A stretch of DNA of 64,000 nucleotides from JBLIRR01 sp049472395 (lineage in GTDB: Bacteria; SZUA-182; DTGQ01; JBLIRR01). Positions 9,601 to 18,545 of the stretch are shown here, piece after piece. The stretch lies in the NCBI GenBank assembly GCA_049472395.1, contig JBLIRR010000003.1, positions 253,567 through 317,566 of the forward strand, given 5' to 3'. How positions within the stretch are numbered: the first letter of the stretch is position 1; each line of letters starts with the position of its first letter. The notes under the pieces are model-generated. The model was not told the DNA's origin. It made no database searches and was given only the letters and a program-made list of their open reading frames with translations. The translations under genes and the position numbers were made by a program.

Positions 9601-12600
9601 TCGCGACCTTCTCAGGAAGTGGGTATACCCAATAATCTTGATGGATCGTGCTTTCTGTCCCTATCACCTCCAAGGCCGCATCAACACCCTCTGGAAGGTC
9701 AAGGAGCACGCCCTTAAAGGGAAGCTCTGGCCATCCTGTTTCGCTCGTAAATCCATGGATATAATCCCTGATGCGGAGACGGTCGTATGTATTTTTATCC
9801 TCGGCAATGATCTTTTCACTTTCAAAGGCCTCGGTATGAAGCTCAAGGGTGATGCCGGTGTCATCGGAGGATATGATTATGACCGGTTGTTTCACGTGCT
9901 TTGAGGAAAAGGGGGCCTCTTGGTGGTCAATCCATAGGCCCTCATCACCATCGCATATTCCGTCACCATCCGTGTCCGGATTGAGCGAATCAGTCCCTCG
10001 CTCATACTCCTCAAGGTTGGTAAGGCCATCCCCATCAGGATCAAGGCCTGAATCATTAAGCATCGGATTAAGGCCGTAGGCGATCTCCCAGTCATCGGGT
10101 ATGCCGTCCCCATCCCAGTCCACACAGATCGGACCGTGCATGGTGCGCTTTCCCCCGATCTCAATATCCTCAAGCTTATAGTAGTAAAGCGTGCCCGGCG
10201 TAACTTCCGCGTCATAATGAGTATACTTCTTTCCCCGGACAGAAAAGCTCAAGCCTGGGATCATTTTATCGGTAATCCGCGTAAAGGGTCCGAAGGGATT
10301 TCGTGCCTTGTAGAGGTAAAAGCCCAGATTGTCAATCTCCTGGGCCGTCTCCCACGAGAGCATCATTGTGCCGTCCTGCTGACCCTTTGCCCTAAAGTAG
10401 GTAAGGCTCACCGCGGTGGGGCGGCCATACTCGTCACTCTCGTAGCTGTTCGGATCATACGAATAGAATGTCGAGGGGGATGACTGGTTGTTGTACTCGG
10501 TTGCCATCCAGGAAACTGAACGGGCAATGCTGGATACGCGGATTTCATCAAGGAAGCCGTTAAACCAGCCAAAGCTTTCTGTGTAACATTTCCCTCCAAT
10601 CACAAAGTCCATTCCGGTGGAATCATCTATGGTGCCTGGTGCATTCGTCGTATTATCGTTGTCAAGTACGGTATTAACGTAATGTTTAACGTATGTTCCA
10701 TCGAATGTTACTACGACATATGCCCATTCATTCGGAGGAATGTCTATAGCACCATGCCAGAGGTCTTTCTTGGCTCCTCCTATAAAGAATTCTGATCCTA
10801 ACGTTGTTGTACTTGCGTCTAGGCCATATATGTATGGAGTATATATTCGGGCAGAACTGTTATTCCTTGTAACAAAAGTATACCATTTATCTTTGGCTGG
10901 CCGCGCTGCTATATTAACCCAGGCTGATACTGTAATTTGCTGTGTAATGTTTAAGCTATCGCCGGTACCGCAATATATCCCATCATCACTTGCGTCAAAC
11001 TCTTGTCCCCCGTCTATTTGCCCATCCTGCCCTGTTGCCGAAACATCATCCGTGCCATCATTATCATTTGAGGTGGAATCTTGATAAAGGCCTCCAGCCC
11101 CTGTTCCGCTCTGATCTTCGGCTAAATGCCACACACCCTTGAAATTCTCATCCCACACATTCTCCGGACTCTCCGTAGGTTCGGTGACGCATTCGCTCCC
11201 ATAATAGATGTATATATCCGTGCTTGTATCGCCGGAGAGAAAGGGGATCTTCACCCAGGCAACGAGGTGGCCGGTTGTGGCGTTATATTCTTCAACCTCG
11301 TGATATAGGTCGCAGGGAGCATATCCATCACAGACGGACGTATCAGAACTTCTGAATATAATGTCATAGCCGCTTGCGTGCGTCACATCGCCGCTGTAAT
11401 CAATATGCCTCAAATGATCATCGGTCACATCAAAGAGAAAGGGAAAATCGTAGAGGTCTGCGCTTACCTTATCGCAATCTATGGTGATCAGATTGCGATA
11501 GGAAAAGGTGCAGAAATTATCCTCAACATCCCCCACAGTGATAAACCCATCATCAGTTGCATCCTTGTTCGGCCACATCTGGTTGTTGTAGCAGGTTTTA
11601 ATCCAATCAGCATCTCGGATTGTATTTGATACGCGCACCTCATCGATTTGGGTACCATCAACCGAGCCAGCAACATCATTATACCAGCGATGTATCATAA
11701 AACTGCAGTCATTCGTCATGTCTGTATTGACTGTCCCTGCTACTACAAATCCACCATCCAGATAGATTTTAAACTCATTGCTCCCGGTTCCTTCCCGGAC
11801 AGCCGCGAGGTGGTGCCACTCTCCATCATCGCCATTCTCACCATACTCGACATAGTCTCCATAGTAATACGCAAACGTATCGTGACTTTCGCTTTCGTAA
11901 ATATAAAGGCCATTATAGGTGCCACTATAGATATTTTTAGTCACAAAGGGATCAGTATCCCCTCCACCCTTCACCCACAGGCTCACAGAGAAATTTGATG
12001 TACCAAAATCAAAATCATCCACATCACCAAAATCAATATATTTACCAACCGCATCAAACTGCAAAGCATCGCCGATTCTTCCTGCGATCTGGTCGCCGCT
12101 CACCATGCTCCCCTGATCCGTGCCATCGTGATCATTCGAGGTCGAATCCTTGATCCCACCCGTCCCGGCTGTGGAGGGGTCCTCCTTCAGGTGCCACACT
12201 CCCTTGAAATTATCATCCCACACCTCCTCCGGCTCTTCCGTGGGATCAGTAATGCATGCGTTGCCATAATACATATAAATGGTCGTATCGGTTTCCTTAG
12301 AAAGGGAGTTAACTCTCACCCAGGCAACTAAGGTCCCGTTGCTTCCGTCGTAGTCTTCAATCTCGTGATAGAGGCCGGTCTTACCATTTGATGCCCTGAA
12401 GATGATGTCATCGCCATCCGCATCCTCTATACAGCCGTTTACGGGGTCCTCGGCCGTGGTCTTTAGCCAATCACCGGATATGTCAATAAGCACAGGAAAG
12501 CCGGTCGCAGGCAGCTCGCCGCTGTTATCCATACCTACCTTCGTATGATCCATAGCGATCGCCCTGCGGTAGAAAAAGGTGCAGATTGTTTTCTCATTTC

Positions 12601-14665
12601 CCAGGCTTTTTATAAAATAGCCCTCTCCGATAGTGGTGTCGCTCTGGTTGTTGTAGCAGGTTTTGATCCAATCGACGTCGCGGGCCTTGCTGGAAAAGCG
12701 GACTTCATCAATTATAGCATCCGCTGTTTCAGTAGGATCACTAATAAAACCATCGCTGGGATCGTTTAACGCACCACCAGGTTGTTGGCTATCTGCTAAC
12801 TCTCCATTTATATAAAGCATCTGATTGGTACCATCCCAAATTCCTGCCAGGTGAAACCAGGTATCATCGGTAAATTCATTGTCCACTTTAATGTGTCGAA
12901 AAGTATCATCTGTCCGTATATAAAAATGTGCTTGGCCTAGACCCCCTACGCCGTTATGACGCACGATTGACATACTTACAAGCTGAAAATACCGCTCTAT
13001 TACTGTTTCTAGATTCTGAGGGTACACCCATCCCTCTATGGTATGATTTTCAGTAATACCTCCAGCACTCATAGAAACATAACTATCATCCCCATCAAAA
13101 TCCAATGCACCGGCAATTTTACCGGCGGTAGTAGCGGCCGGACTACCTGATGGTGTACCATCATTGGAATACCCGGTTGAATCCATGCAGGTTGCATCGG
13201 TGGGTTCAATTAAATGCCACACACCCACGAAATTAGGATCCCACACTCCCTCCGAATACTCTGTGGCAATAGAACACTCGTTTCCATAAAGCATGGTAAT
13301 GGTGGTATCGGTCGCTTTTGAAAGAGAGTCGACTCTCACCCAGGCCACCAGGTGGCCTGATGTGGCATCATATTCTTCGATCTCGTGGAAGAGTATGATG
13401 TTGTCCTGCTTGAAGATAATGTCATGGCCGCTGCTGCTTTCTATACGCCCGTTGTCGGCATCCACTATAGTTGTCTTGAGCCAATCTCCGGATAAGTCGA
13501 TAAGCACGGGAAAGCCGGTCGCAGGGAGGGTGCCGCTGTTATTCGTCCCTACTTTCGTATGATCGATAACGATTGACCTCTGGTAGGAAAAATAGTCGTT
13601 ATCGCATGACCATGGAAGAACAGCAAACTCCTCCGATTCGGTGGGGTCATTAAGAGTATCGCTATTACCATCCCGGGTCTCCACCGTTACGGTATAATCA
13701 TTATCGATGATGGCGGTGTTGGTGATATTGGCTATGATAATATTCTCATCATCCGCGGTTTGGTCTGTACCTCCGCCCACACGGGTGATGGTCAACACCT
13801 GGCCGCTGATGTCAGTTGAAAAGTCACCATCCATCGTGTCGCTTGAGATATCATCATTTGTAACACCGCTAATGTCAAAACCGGACGGAAAGGTGACCAC
13901 AATCCTGCCATCCGATGAAAGGTCAAAGGTCGTGGTGAAGGCAATGGTATGGATTGCTGTTTCGCTCGGTGTATTTGAACTGAGGGAGTTACTGACGCCG
14001 GTTAATAGAGAGGCGACAGTGATATCAACGTCCACGCTGATAGTTTCAGCTATTTCACTATACTCCGAATCGTATAATACTAATTCATATACCCCCTTAG
14101 TTGCAGGCGCTTCAAGAGGAAACCAAAGTTCTGAATTTTCGTTCTCGAGGTCACCTGGGTCTGCGGGACTCTCTATAACCGGATATTCCACACTTGAAAA
14201 GTGATTGTATATCTCATCCAAAGTTGAATAGTCAGAGTTCCAGAATTCCCAGGCAGCGGAGCTCCCTGTACCTATTGCCTCAGTATCCTGCCATGCCCCT
14301 TCCCCTAATTTCCACCGGACTGTCCAGCCGCAGTCTTTAGACTTGGTTGTCCAGGCACCTTGAATACAAACAAAGATTCTATCATTTGGCTCAACGGTGG
14401 GGTCTTGATCATCACTTCCTACCTGGGTTCCTATACTACCATCATTATTTCTAAAAATGGCAAAGTGGATCTGGTCAACGACGCCGTTTGAAGGCCCCCC
14501 TGCATACACTGAGGGGCTAAAGAAGGAAACGGCCGTTATCACCACAGATAGGATAAAAGCAATGAGAACATACCGGTGCCGGACATTGAGTTGTACCTGC
14601 CTGATTTTATATAAGTATAGAATAGTTCTTTTTATATGCGTGAGCAGTGACATTTTAATTCCCAT
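6644..14665 (-). CDS. Giant secreted gingipain-like C25 protease with DUF2341-LamG modules
   Basis: A 2673-residue secreted cysteine protease. A long signal anchor (VLIAFILSVVITAVSFF, ending VYAGG near residue 56) is followed by three DUF2341-LamG pairs, starting near residues 355, 690 and 1050. Next come a fibronectin-like domain (about 1415-1510), calcium-binding Asp repeats (DGDGIPDDWE, DPDGDGLTN, DTDGDGICD; 1515-1575), a C25 propeptide-like region and the C25 catalytic domain (about 2140-2510). The catalytic pair is His2380 (SGHGS) and Cys2414 (MTCLTGYF). A further fibronectin-like domain follows. The C-terminus contains GKGCFIST, close to the CFIATAAYG-type tail of some surface proteins. 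LamG modules suggest glycan or protein binding, while substrates are unknown. Start 14653 is also possible. Confidence 0.88.
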   Translation of the reverse strand: MGIKMSLLTHIKRTILYLYKIRQVQLNVRHRYVLIAFILSVVITAVSFFSPSVYAGGPSNGVVDQIHFAIFRNNDGSIGTQVGSDDQDPTVEPNDRIFVCIQGAWTTKSKDCGWTVRWKLGEGAWQDTEAIGTGSSAAWEFWNSDYSTLDEIYNHFSSVEYPVIESPADPGDLENENSELWFPLEAPATKGVYELVLYDSEYSEIAETISVDVDITVASLLTGVSNSLSSNTPSETAIHTIAFTTTFDLSSDGRIVVTFPSGFDISGVTNDDISSDTMDGDFSTDISGQVLTITRVGGGTDQTADDENIIIANITNTAIIDNDYTVTVETRDGNSDTLNDPTESEEFAVLPWSCDNDYFSYQRSIVIDHTKVGTNNSGTLPATGFPVLIDLSGDWLKTTIVDADNGRIESSSGHDIIFKQDNIILFHEIEEYDATSGHLVAWVRVDSLSKATDTTITMLYGNECSIATEYSEGVWDPNFVGVWHLIEPTDATCMDSTGYSNDGTPSGSPAATTAGKIAGALDFDGDDSYVSMSAGGITENHTIEGWVYPQNLETVIERYFQLVSMSIVRHNGVGGLGQAHFYIRTDDTFRHIKVDNEFTDDTWFHLAGIWDGTNQMLYINGELADSQQPGGALNDPSDGFISDPTETADAIIDEVRFSSKARDVDWIKTCYNNQSDTTIGEGYFIKSLGNEKTICTFFYRRAIAMDHTKVGMDNSGELPATGFPVLIDISGDWLKTTAEDPVNGCIEDADGDDIIFRASNGKTGLYHEIEDYDGSNGTLVAWVRVNSLSKETDTTIYMYYGNACITDPTEEPEEVWDDNFKGVWHLKEDPSTAGTGGIKDSTSNDHDGTDQGSMVSGDQIAGRIGDALQFDAVGKYIDFGDVDDFDFGTSNFSVSLWVKGGGDTDPFVTKNIYSGTYNGLYIYESESHDTFAYYYGDYVEYGENGDDGEWHHLAAVREGTGSNEFKIYLDGGFVVAGTVNTDMTNDCSFMIHRWYNDVAGSVDGTQIDEVRVSNTIRDADWIKTCYNNQMWPNKDATDDGFITVGDVEDNFCTFSYRNLITIDCDKVSADLYDFPFLFDVTDDHLRHIDYSGDVTHASGYDIIFRSSDTSVCDGYAPCDLYHEVEEYNATTGHLVAWVKIPFLSGDTSTDIYIYYGSECVTEPTESPENVWDENFKGVWHLAEDQSGTGAGGLYQDSTSNDNDGTDDVSATGQDGQIDGGQEFDASDDGIYCGTGDSLNITQQITVSAWVNIAARPAKDKWYTFVTRNNSSARIYTPYIYGLDASTTTLGSEFFIGGAKKDLWHGAIDIPPNEWAYVVVTFDGTYVKHYVNTVLDNDNTTNAPGTIDDSTGMDFVIGGKCYTESFGWFNGFLDEIRVSSIARSVSWMATEYNNQSSPSTFYSYDPNSYESDEYGRPTAVSLTYFRAKGQQDGTMMLSWETAQEIDNLGFYLYKARNPFGPFTRITDKMIPGLSFSVRGKKYTHYDAEVTPGTLYYYKLEDIEIGGKRTMHGPICVDWDGDGIPDDWEIAYGLNPMLNDSGLDPDGDGLTNLEEYERGTDSLNPDTDGDGICDGDEGLWIDHQEAPFSSKHVKQPVIIISSDDTGITLELHTEAFESEKIIAEDKNTYDRLRIRDYIHGFTSETGWPELPFKGVLLDLPEGVDAALEVIGTESTIHQDYWVYPLPEKVASTEGGIDEVTEIFTIDEAAYAADTLFPRDIARCGDTYIFRGQRKLHLLFYPLAFNPAARELTLLSRIMVRINFKEEERKGKAERAAVSRARASRMARAWTPPTSEAFYTLTLADKGIYRLDKGYLESKGVPVSEIDLRLLRLYNLGREVALYIYDQDGNNLLDFGDYIEFYGTLVHEEYVKYTNDNVYFLITEGGEGEPKRMAQLEAAPVGGAVPETFIDTVHYEQDEYYLLMLPGGDSLDRWVFSTAIQGEGIEWVDQNTPAPGSIVPFTLTLPGVAGKGSLTVCMWGLGENEHEVEIYCNGVYLSTVTWVGVESYQASLSGIDLVSGSNTVGLKCNGETDVIAVDWFKASYPRSFIADNDQLLFTLSAGSRGQVSGFSESDLLLYDITLPDEAKVALNFTVTGAAESYTLDFEPQYDAGESGEMTFYTLSQGAQKLPLSLSANTRENLTNTSNGADYLVITHRDIGWDLHGELYPWLSELAALRQSQGLRVKIIDVDIIYNEFAYGFPTPNAIKDFLEFAYESWSRPAPRYVLLLGDSTYDYKNNLNGLEQNFSYLPAYLSATRVMGEGPSDDWFVMLEGGDDIPDMHIGRLPAVNAEQAEVMVNKILAYEDALNSKSWEKNVLFIADNQNNDDEESFEIMSEDSSALVPPGLNAPFKAYLDNYYSASGLKGEIKAKINEGSLMVNYSGHGSTQVWGMESIFNNQDVPDLTNERMLPFFVSMTCLTGYFIYPESWSFPCMAEALLRAGEGGAISAFMSAAMTDPKGQHVLDTAVFDALFTEDVRTLGPAITLAKQTLLANQFGPEPEGGTFLLFGDPAMSLKVPIPRKPLNLKVEAEPGPEGGVMLSWDEALDCDGEPVFAYNLYRSTTPDGEYSLVSPYIPYWLLPYEENLGKSDTTYYYVLTSVDFDGDESVRSRSVSGRTGTIPRSEPKQANPWDTYIVTGTVTIVDGPSTSQDSSNLGKGCFISTLFSYDRSDKASIIN

Positions 14666-14948
14666 TATCTTTGTTTAATACAAATAAAGATAGTACGTCA
14701 CAGTAAATGTCTTGGAACCTGCTCTCAGAACCGGAAGCGTACATCCCCACCCTCGGACGGGGCGCTCTATGCAACACGATGGTGAGGGAACACCATTCCC
14801 TCCCTCATTTTCATGAATATAATTAGCCTTATTTTCATCTATCGGCAAAAGGAAAAAAAACATCGGAAAAAAATACGACAAACAGATGCCGGATGAAATA
14901 TATTATGGAAGACTTTGAAATTCCGATACATAAAATAGGAAGTAACCT
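14666..14948. other. Intergenic region between divergent genes, no gene seen
   Basis: Contains a GC-rich patch (CATCCCCACCCTCGGACGGGGCG, split around 14749-14772) resembling the patch near 3805-3830, followed by GGTGAGGGAACACC, which can form a small hairpin. Promoters for both the protease gene and the downstream membrane protein must lie here. I could not match the structure to a known riboswitch. Confidence 0.35.
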
Positions 14949-16988
14949 TTGAACGGATACAATGGAAAATGGGTAGAGGGAATGTCTCATAAACAAATAA
15001 TTGAAAATATGCAAAAATATTTTCTTTTTATATTTTCATTTTTTGCGGGTTTCTTTATTATGCACCTTGAGATGTGCGGCTTCAGGGTGCTCACTACACA
15101 TTACGGCTCATCCATATTTACAACCGGCACCTACCTCACTTTAGTAATGATTTTTTTATCTATTGGTTATTATATGGGAGGAAAGCTCTCGGAAAGCTAT
15201 AAGGATGTAACCGCTCTTCTGATTTTAATGCTTATCCTCTCTTTTCTCGTTTATATAATCCATATTATATCTTTCCATTATCTTACAGAGTTACTCTTTT
15301 CCCTTCAAGAAAAGATCCCTTATAGCATCCTTTTTAAGACCATACTTCCCACTGCCGGGCTTACTACCCTTTTATACGCTCTTCCTATGATAATCTTAAG
15401 TCAGGTGCCTCCCTATATGATCAAGTTATATTGCCTTAATGAAAAGTATGAAATGCATACAGAGGTAGGAAATGTATCAGGAAGGTTTATGGCTTTCTCA
15501 ACAATGGGAAGTGTTGCAGGGGCCCTCATTACCTCCTATTTTCTCATTCCCCTTTTAGGGATCAATAATACAGTGTTATTATTTATCATTTCATTACTTA
15601 TGCTGCTCATGGCAAGCCTCATTCTTTTTGACCTAAAGATAAAGAAATTACTGGCTCCCTTTATTCTTATTCTCTTTGCCTTAATTATCATCAATACTAT
15701 TGTCCCATTGAAGATAAAAAAAAGTGAAGACAGGTTAATTTATGAGAGGGAAACCTCTTATGGGAATATAAAGGTATATGACATAGAGGGAAAATTACTC
15801 TATAAGCCCAATAGATTCTTCATGCATTCTTTTCTTTATCCTGACAATCCATTAAAGAACCAGTTTGGATTATCCTTAATAACACCTTCAATAGCTCATG
15901 GCGCCAGGGATTTTCTTATCTTAGGAGCAGGAGCAGGCAATAATATCCGTCAACTTTTGGAAATAGATCCATCATATACCATAACCGCCGTGGAAATCGA
16001 CCCTGAGGTAATAAAATTATCCGAGGAGCTTTTTGGGGTAGTTCAGAGTGATAGGGTAAAGCTCATTGCAGAAGATGCCAGAGTATTTCTTAAGAATAAT
16101 AAAAAGAAATTCGACTCTATCATTATTGATCTTTTTAAGGGTGACTCCTATCCCATACATTGTATCACCGAAGAGTTCTTTGCATTGGCGCTCAATAATT
16201 TAAAACCGAATGGAATGATTATGGTAAACTCAAATATGAGTGATCTGCATCTGCCGTATAATGAAAAGATTACTGTTTTCAGACCTCTTTGGCATTTATA
16301 TGCGACGATATACAACGCCGGATTCAAATCAATTTTTCTCAACGATATATTCCGTCTCGGTTTTATTTACGCCTATAGAGAACCAATTTCCCATGAAAAA
16401 TTTATGAATCAATTATATCAAATCTATACACACAACACCCTTAACAAAGATGTAAAAGCAAATGTAGCCTTTACTATGTTAAGAGCGGTCGAGATACCCT
16501 CACAAAGACATACGCTCAGACCATTTACCGACGATTGGGCGCCGGAGCATAAAATCTGCGCAAAATCGAATTTTCACGATATTGCCTTAGCCTATAGGGA
16601 ATTTATTGAGGAGAATAAATTGGGGCCCTTGATACTGGGAAAAAACTCTGCTGAACTTTCTTTCATAGATTTAAAATCACTTTTATCCATATGGAAAAGG
16701 GGGAAATTTCATCCCACGCAGATAGAGTATGACCACTACTATTCCGAGGTAGCCGTGTGGGCGGAAGAGAATGAGATACGCCTTAACGATTTATCAAAAT
16801 TTTTATTTGCCGATTACAGTTTTGATCCTCACGCCTTACCCTTTAGAAAATCGGCGAATGTCCGATTAATTACCGATTATCTAAAGGGCGTGCTTTATAT
16901 TATGATTTATGAAGGAAAAGAGGCGCTTCCCTATTTGGATAGAAGCTTGAAATCATTATGGCCTCCTGCAAAAGAATCTATGTCTTGA
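14949..16988 (+). CDS. Membrane-fused spermidine synthase-like protein
   Basis: A 679-residue protein. The N-terminal 245 residues hold about seven hydrophobic segments resembling the membrane part of fused transporter/spermidine-synthase proteins. A cytosolic methyltransferase-fold domain follows. It has a glycine-rich loop (FLILGAGAGNN, near residue 320), an acidic strand end (AVEIDPEVI) and EDARVFL. This matches the aminopropyltransferase superfamily. The canonical GGGDG is altered to GAGAG, so true spermidine synthase activity is doubtful. The last 200 residues are unassigned. A TTG start at 14949 has an AGGAAG site, while ATG 14982 is the alternative. Its 3' end overlaps an ATPase fossil on the other strand. 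Confidence 0.78.
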   Translation: MNGYNGKWVEGMSHKQIIENMQKYFLFIFSFFAGFFIMHLEMCGFRVLTTHYGSSIFTTGTYLTLVMIFLSIGYYMGGKLSESYKDVTALLILMLILSFLVYIIHIISFHYLTELLFSLQEKIPYSILFKTILPTAGLTTLLYALPMIILSQVPPYMIKLYCLNEKYEMHTEVGNVSGRFMAFSTMGSVAGALITSYFLIPLLGINNTVLLFIISLLMLLMASLILFDLKIKKLLAPFILILFALIIINTIVPLKIKKSEDRLIYERETSYGNIKVYDIEGKLLYKPNRFFMHSFLYPDNPLKNQFGLSLITPSIAHGARDFLILGAGAGNNIRQLLEIDPSYTITAVEIDPEVIKLSEELFGVVQSDRVKLIAEDARVFLKNNKKKFDSIIIDLFKGDSYPIHCITEEFFALALNNLKPNGMIMVNSNMSDLHLPYNEKITVFRPLWHLYATIYNAGFKSIFLNDIFRLGFIYAYREPISHEKFMNQLYQIYTHNTLNKDVKANVAFTMLRAVEIPSQRHTLRPFTDDWAPEHKICAKSNFHDIALAYREFIEENKLGPLILGKNSAELSFIDLKSLLSIWKRGKFHPTQIEYDHYYSEVAVWAEENEIRLNDLSKFLFADYSFDPHALPFRKSANVRLITDYLKGVLYIMIYEGKEALPYLDRSLKSLWPPAKESMS

Positions 16989-17185
16989 AAGTTGATATGA
17001 TATCTAAATTCTCAATATAAAATTTATCAAAAAAGACGGCTGGGACCTTCTTTTCCTCCAATTTTTCAGTATTGATACCATGTTCTCTAATAAAATCAAT
17101 AAGAAATGTGGGAGTGCCTGTGGTAAACCAAAAATTATCAAAAGAGTGTTTTGAAAAAAAGTTTCGGATAGATGATCAGGAAAGT
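16978..17185 (-). pseudogene. Fossil of an AAA-ATPase-like/DUF1703 gene
   Basis: The minus strand reads IRNFFSKHSFDNFWF, then TTGTPTFLIDFIREHG and KVPAVFFDKFYIENL, ending at a TAG at 16978-16980. The phrase NFWFTTGTPTFLI is the hallmark of the AAA-ATPase_like/PD-(D/E)XK (DUF1703) family. The frame breaks upstream at a TGA, and neither the ATPase core nor the nuclease domain remains. It fills the otherwise empty gap between the spermidine-synthase-like gene and the YhaO-like gene. Confidence 0.7.
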
Positions 17186-17244
17186 GGTAATTGAGTTGTT
17201 TCTTCTCAGAGATGTGTAATTTTTATTTTGGCCTGCTCCAAGAC

Positions 17245-17274
17245 TTGTCAATAAGCATGTAGTTATCATACAAT
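17245..17274 (+). promoter_or_regulatory. Possible promoter giving a near-leaderless mRNA
   Basis: TTGTCA (17245-17250), 18-base spacer, TACAAT (17269-17274). The -10 box ends only 5 bases before the ATG of the next gene, and no Shine-Dalgarno is visible. If used, transcription would begin at or near the start codon. Confidence 0.35.
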
Positions 17275-17279
17275 AGAGC

Positions 17280-18545
17280 ATGTTTAAATTTATCCACGCT
17301 GCTGATATACACTTAGATAGCCCCTTTCTGGGATTAGTGCGCTATGAGGGAGCACCGGTCGATAGAATAACGGGTGCTACCCGCGAGGCATTAACGCAGC
17401 TTGTGCAGAGCGCGATTCATGAAAAGGTTTCATTTGTCATCATCGCTGGTGATCTTTTTGATGGGGATTGGAAGGATTATAATACCGGCCTTTTCTTCAG
17501 AAGGCAAATGACGCTCTTGCAGGATGCCGGCATACGTGTTTTCTTGATCTCGGGTAATCACGATGCAGCAAGCCAGATCACAAAGAACCTTCGGATGCCG
17601 GGCAATATCCATACCTTTTCAACCAGAAAACCTGGGACAGTGATGCTTCCCGAGTTAAACACGGCAATTCATGGACAAGGCTTTTCCCGGCGCGATATCA
17701 CTGATAATCTGGCTGTTCATTATCCCGATGCACGCAAGGGCTTTTATAATATCGGTATCTTACATACCTGTGCCCAAGGAATAGAAGGCCATGAGCCCTA
17801 TGCGCCCTGTAAGGTAGAAGAACTCAGCACCAAGGGTTATGATTACTGGGCCTTGGGGCATATTCATAAAAGAAGGATCTTAAGTGAATCACCGTGGATT
17901 GTGTTCCCGGGTAATATCCAGGGAAGGAATATTCGTGAAACGGGTGAAAAAGGCTGCTCATTGGTAACGGTAGAGGACGATGGGAAAACATCCGTCCGGC
18001 ATGACAGCCTTGATATAATGAGATGGGTATACCTTGAGATTGAGTGTAGCGGAGCACAAAGCATTGATGATGTTCTTGAGAATGTCTATGCATCGGTCGG
18101 CCATGAAGTGACCAAGGCTGACGGCCGGCTCCTTGCCATAAGGCTGTGTTTGAGTGGTGCATGCAAAGCACATGAAGGATTACTATCCCATCAAGAAAGA
18201 TGGAACAACGAAATACGGGCTACGGTTACTGAAGCAAGTGGCGGTGATGCATGGATTGAAAAAATACTTTACCACACACGCACTCATATTAACATTGATA
18301 AGCTCAAGGCGAGCAATAGCCCGATTGGCCATATGATGCGCTACATTGATGAAATCGAGTCAGATACTGCGCTGCTCACTGAACTTGCCCAAGAACTAGA
18401 GACACTGAAATTAAAATTGCCGGTCGAGCTTCGCCAGGGGGAACGCGCCCTTGATCTTCAAAGCAGGGAAAAAATTGCAAGCCTGGTGCACAATGCCCGG
18501 CAGTTACTGATACCCCGAATTCTCGCACTGGGAGAAGATCGGTGA
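17280..18545 (+). CDS. YhaO/SbcD-like DNA repair metallophosphoesterase
   Basis: A 421-residue calcineurin-like phosphoesterase of the SbcD/Mre11/YhaO group. Metal-binding motifs appear in order: ADIHLDSP (Asp9, His11), IIAGDLFDG (near 55), ISGNHD (near 96), LHTCAQG and LGHIHK (near 195). The C-terminal third is the capping and partner-binding region. With the ATPase encoded next it should form an SbcCD-like nuclease complex acting on DNA ends or hairpins. The two genes overlap by GTGA, so translation is probably coupled. The exact nuclease activity of YhaO-type proteins is less well defined than that of SbcD. Confidence 0.88.
   Translation: MFKFIHAADIHLDSPFLGLVRYEGAPVDRITGATREALTQLVQSAIHEKVSFVIIAGDLFDGDWKDYNTGLFFRRQMTLLQDAGIRVFLISGNHDAASQITKNLRMPGNIHTFSTRKPGTVMLPELNTAIHGQGFSRRDITDNLAVHYPDARKGFYNIGILHTCAQGIEGHEPYAPCKVEELSTKGYDYWALGHIHKRRILSESPWIVFPGNIQGRNIRETGEKGCSLVTVEDDGKTSVRHDSLDIMRWVYLEIECSGAQSIDDVLENVYASVGHEVTKADGRLLAIRLCLSGACKAHEGLLSHQERWNNEIRATVTEASGGDAWIEKILYHTRTHINIDKLKASNSPIGHMMRYIDEIESDTALLTELAQELETLKLKLPVELRQGERALDLQSREKIASLVHNARQLLIPRILALGEDR

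Noticed and set aside
14690..14850. Riboswitch candidate upstream of the protease or membrane gene
   Set aside because: GC-rich hairpins are present, but I could not match any conserved riboswitch core (cobalamin, c-di-GMP, TPP or SAM).
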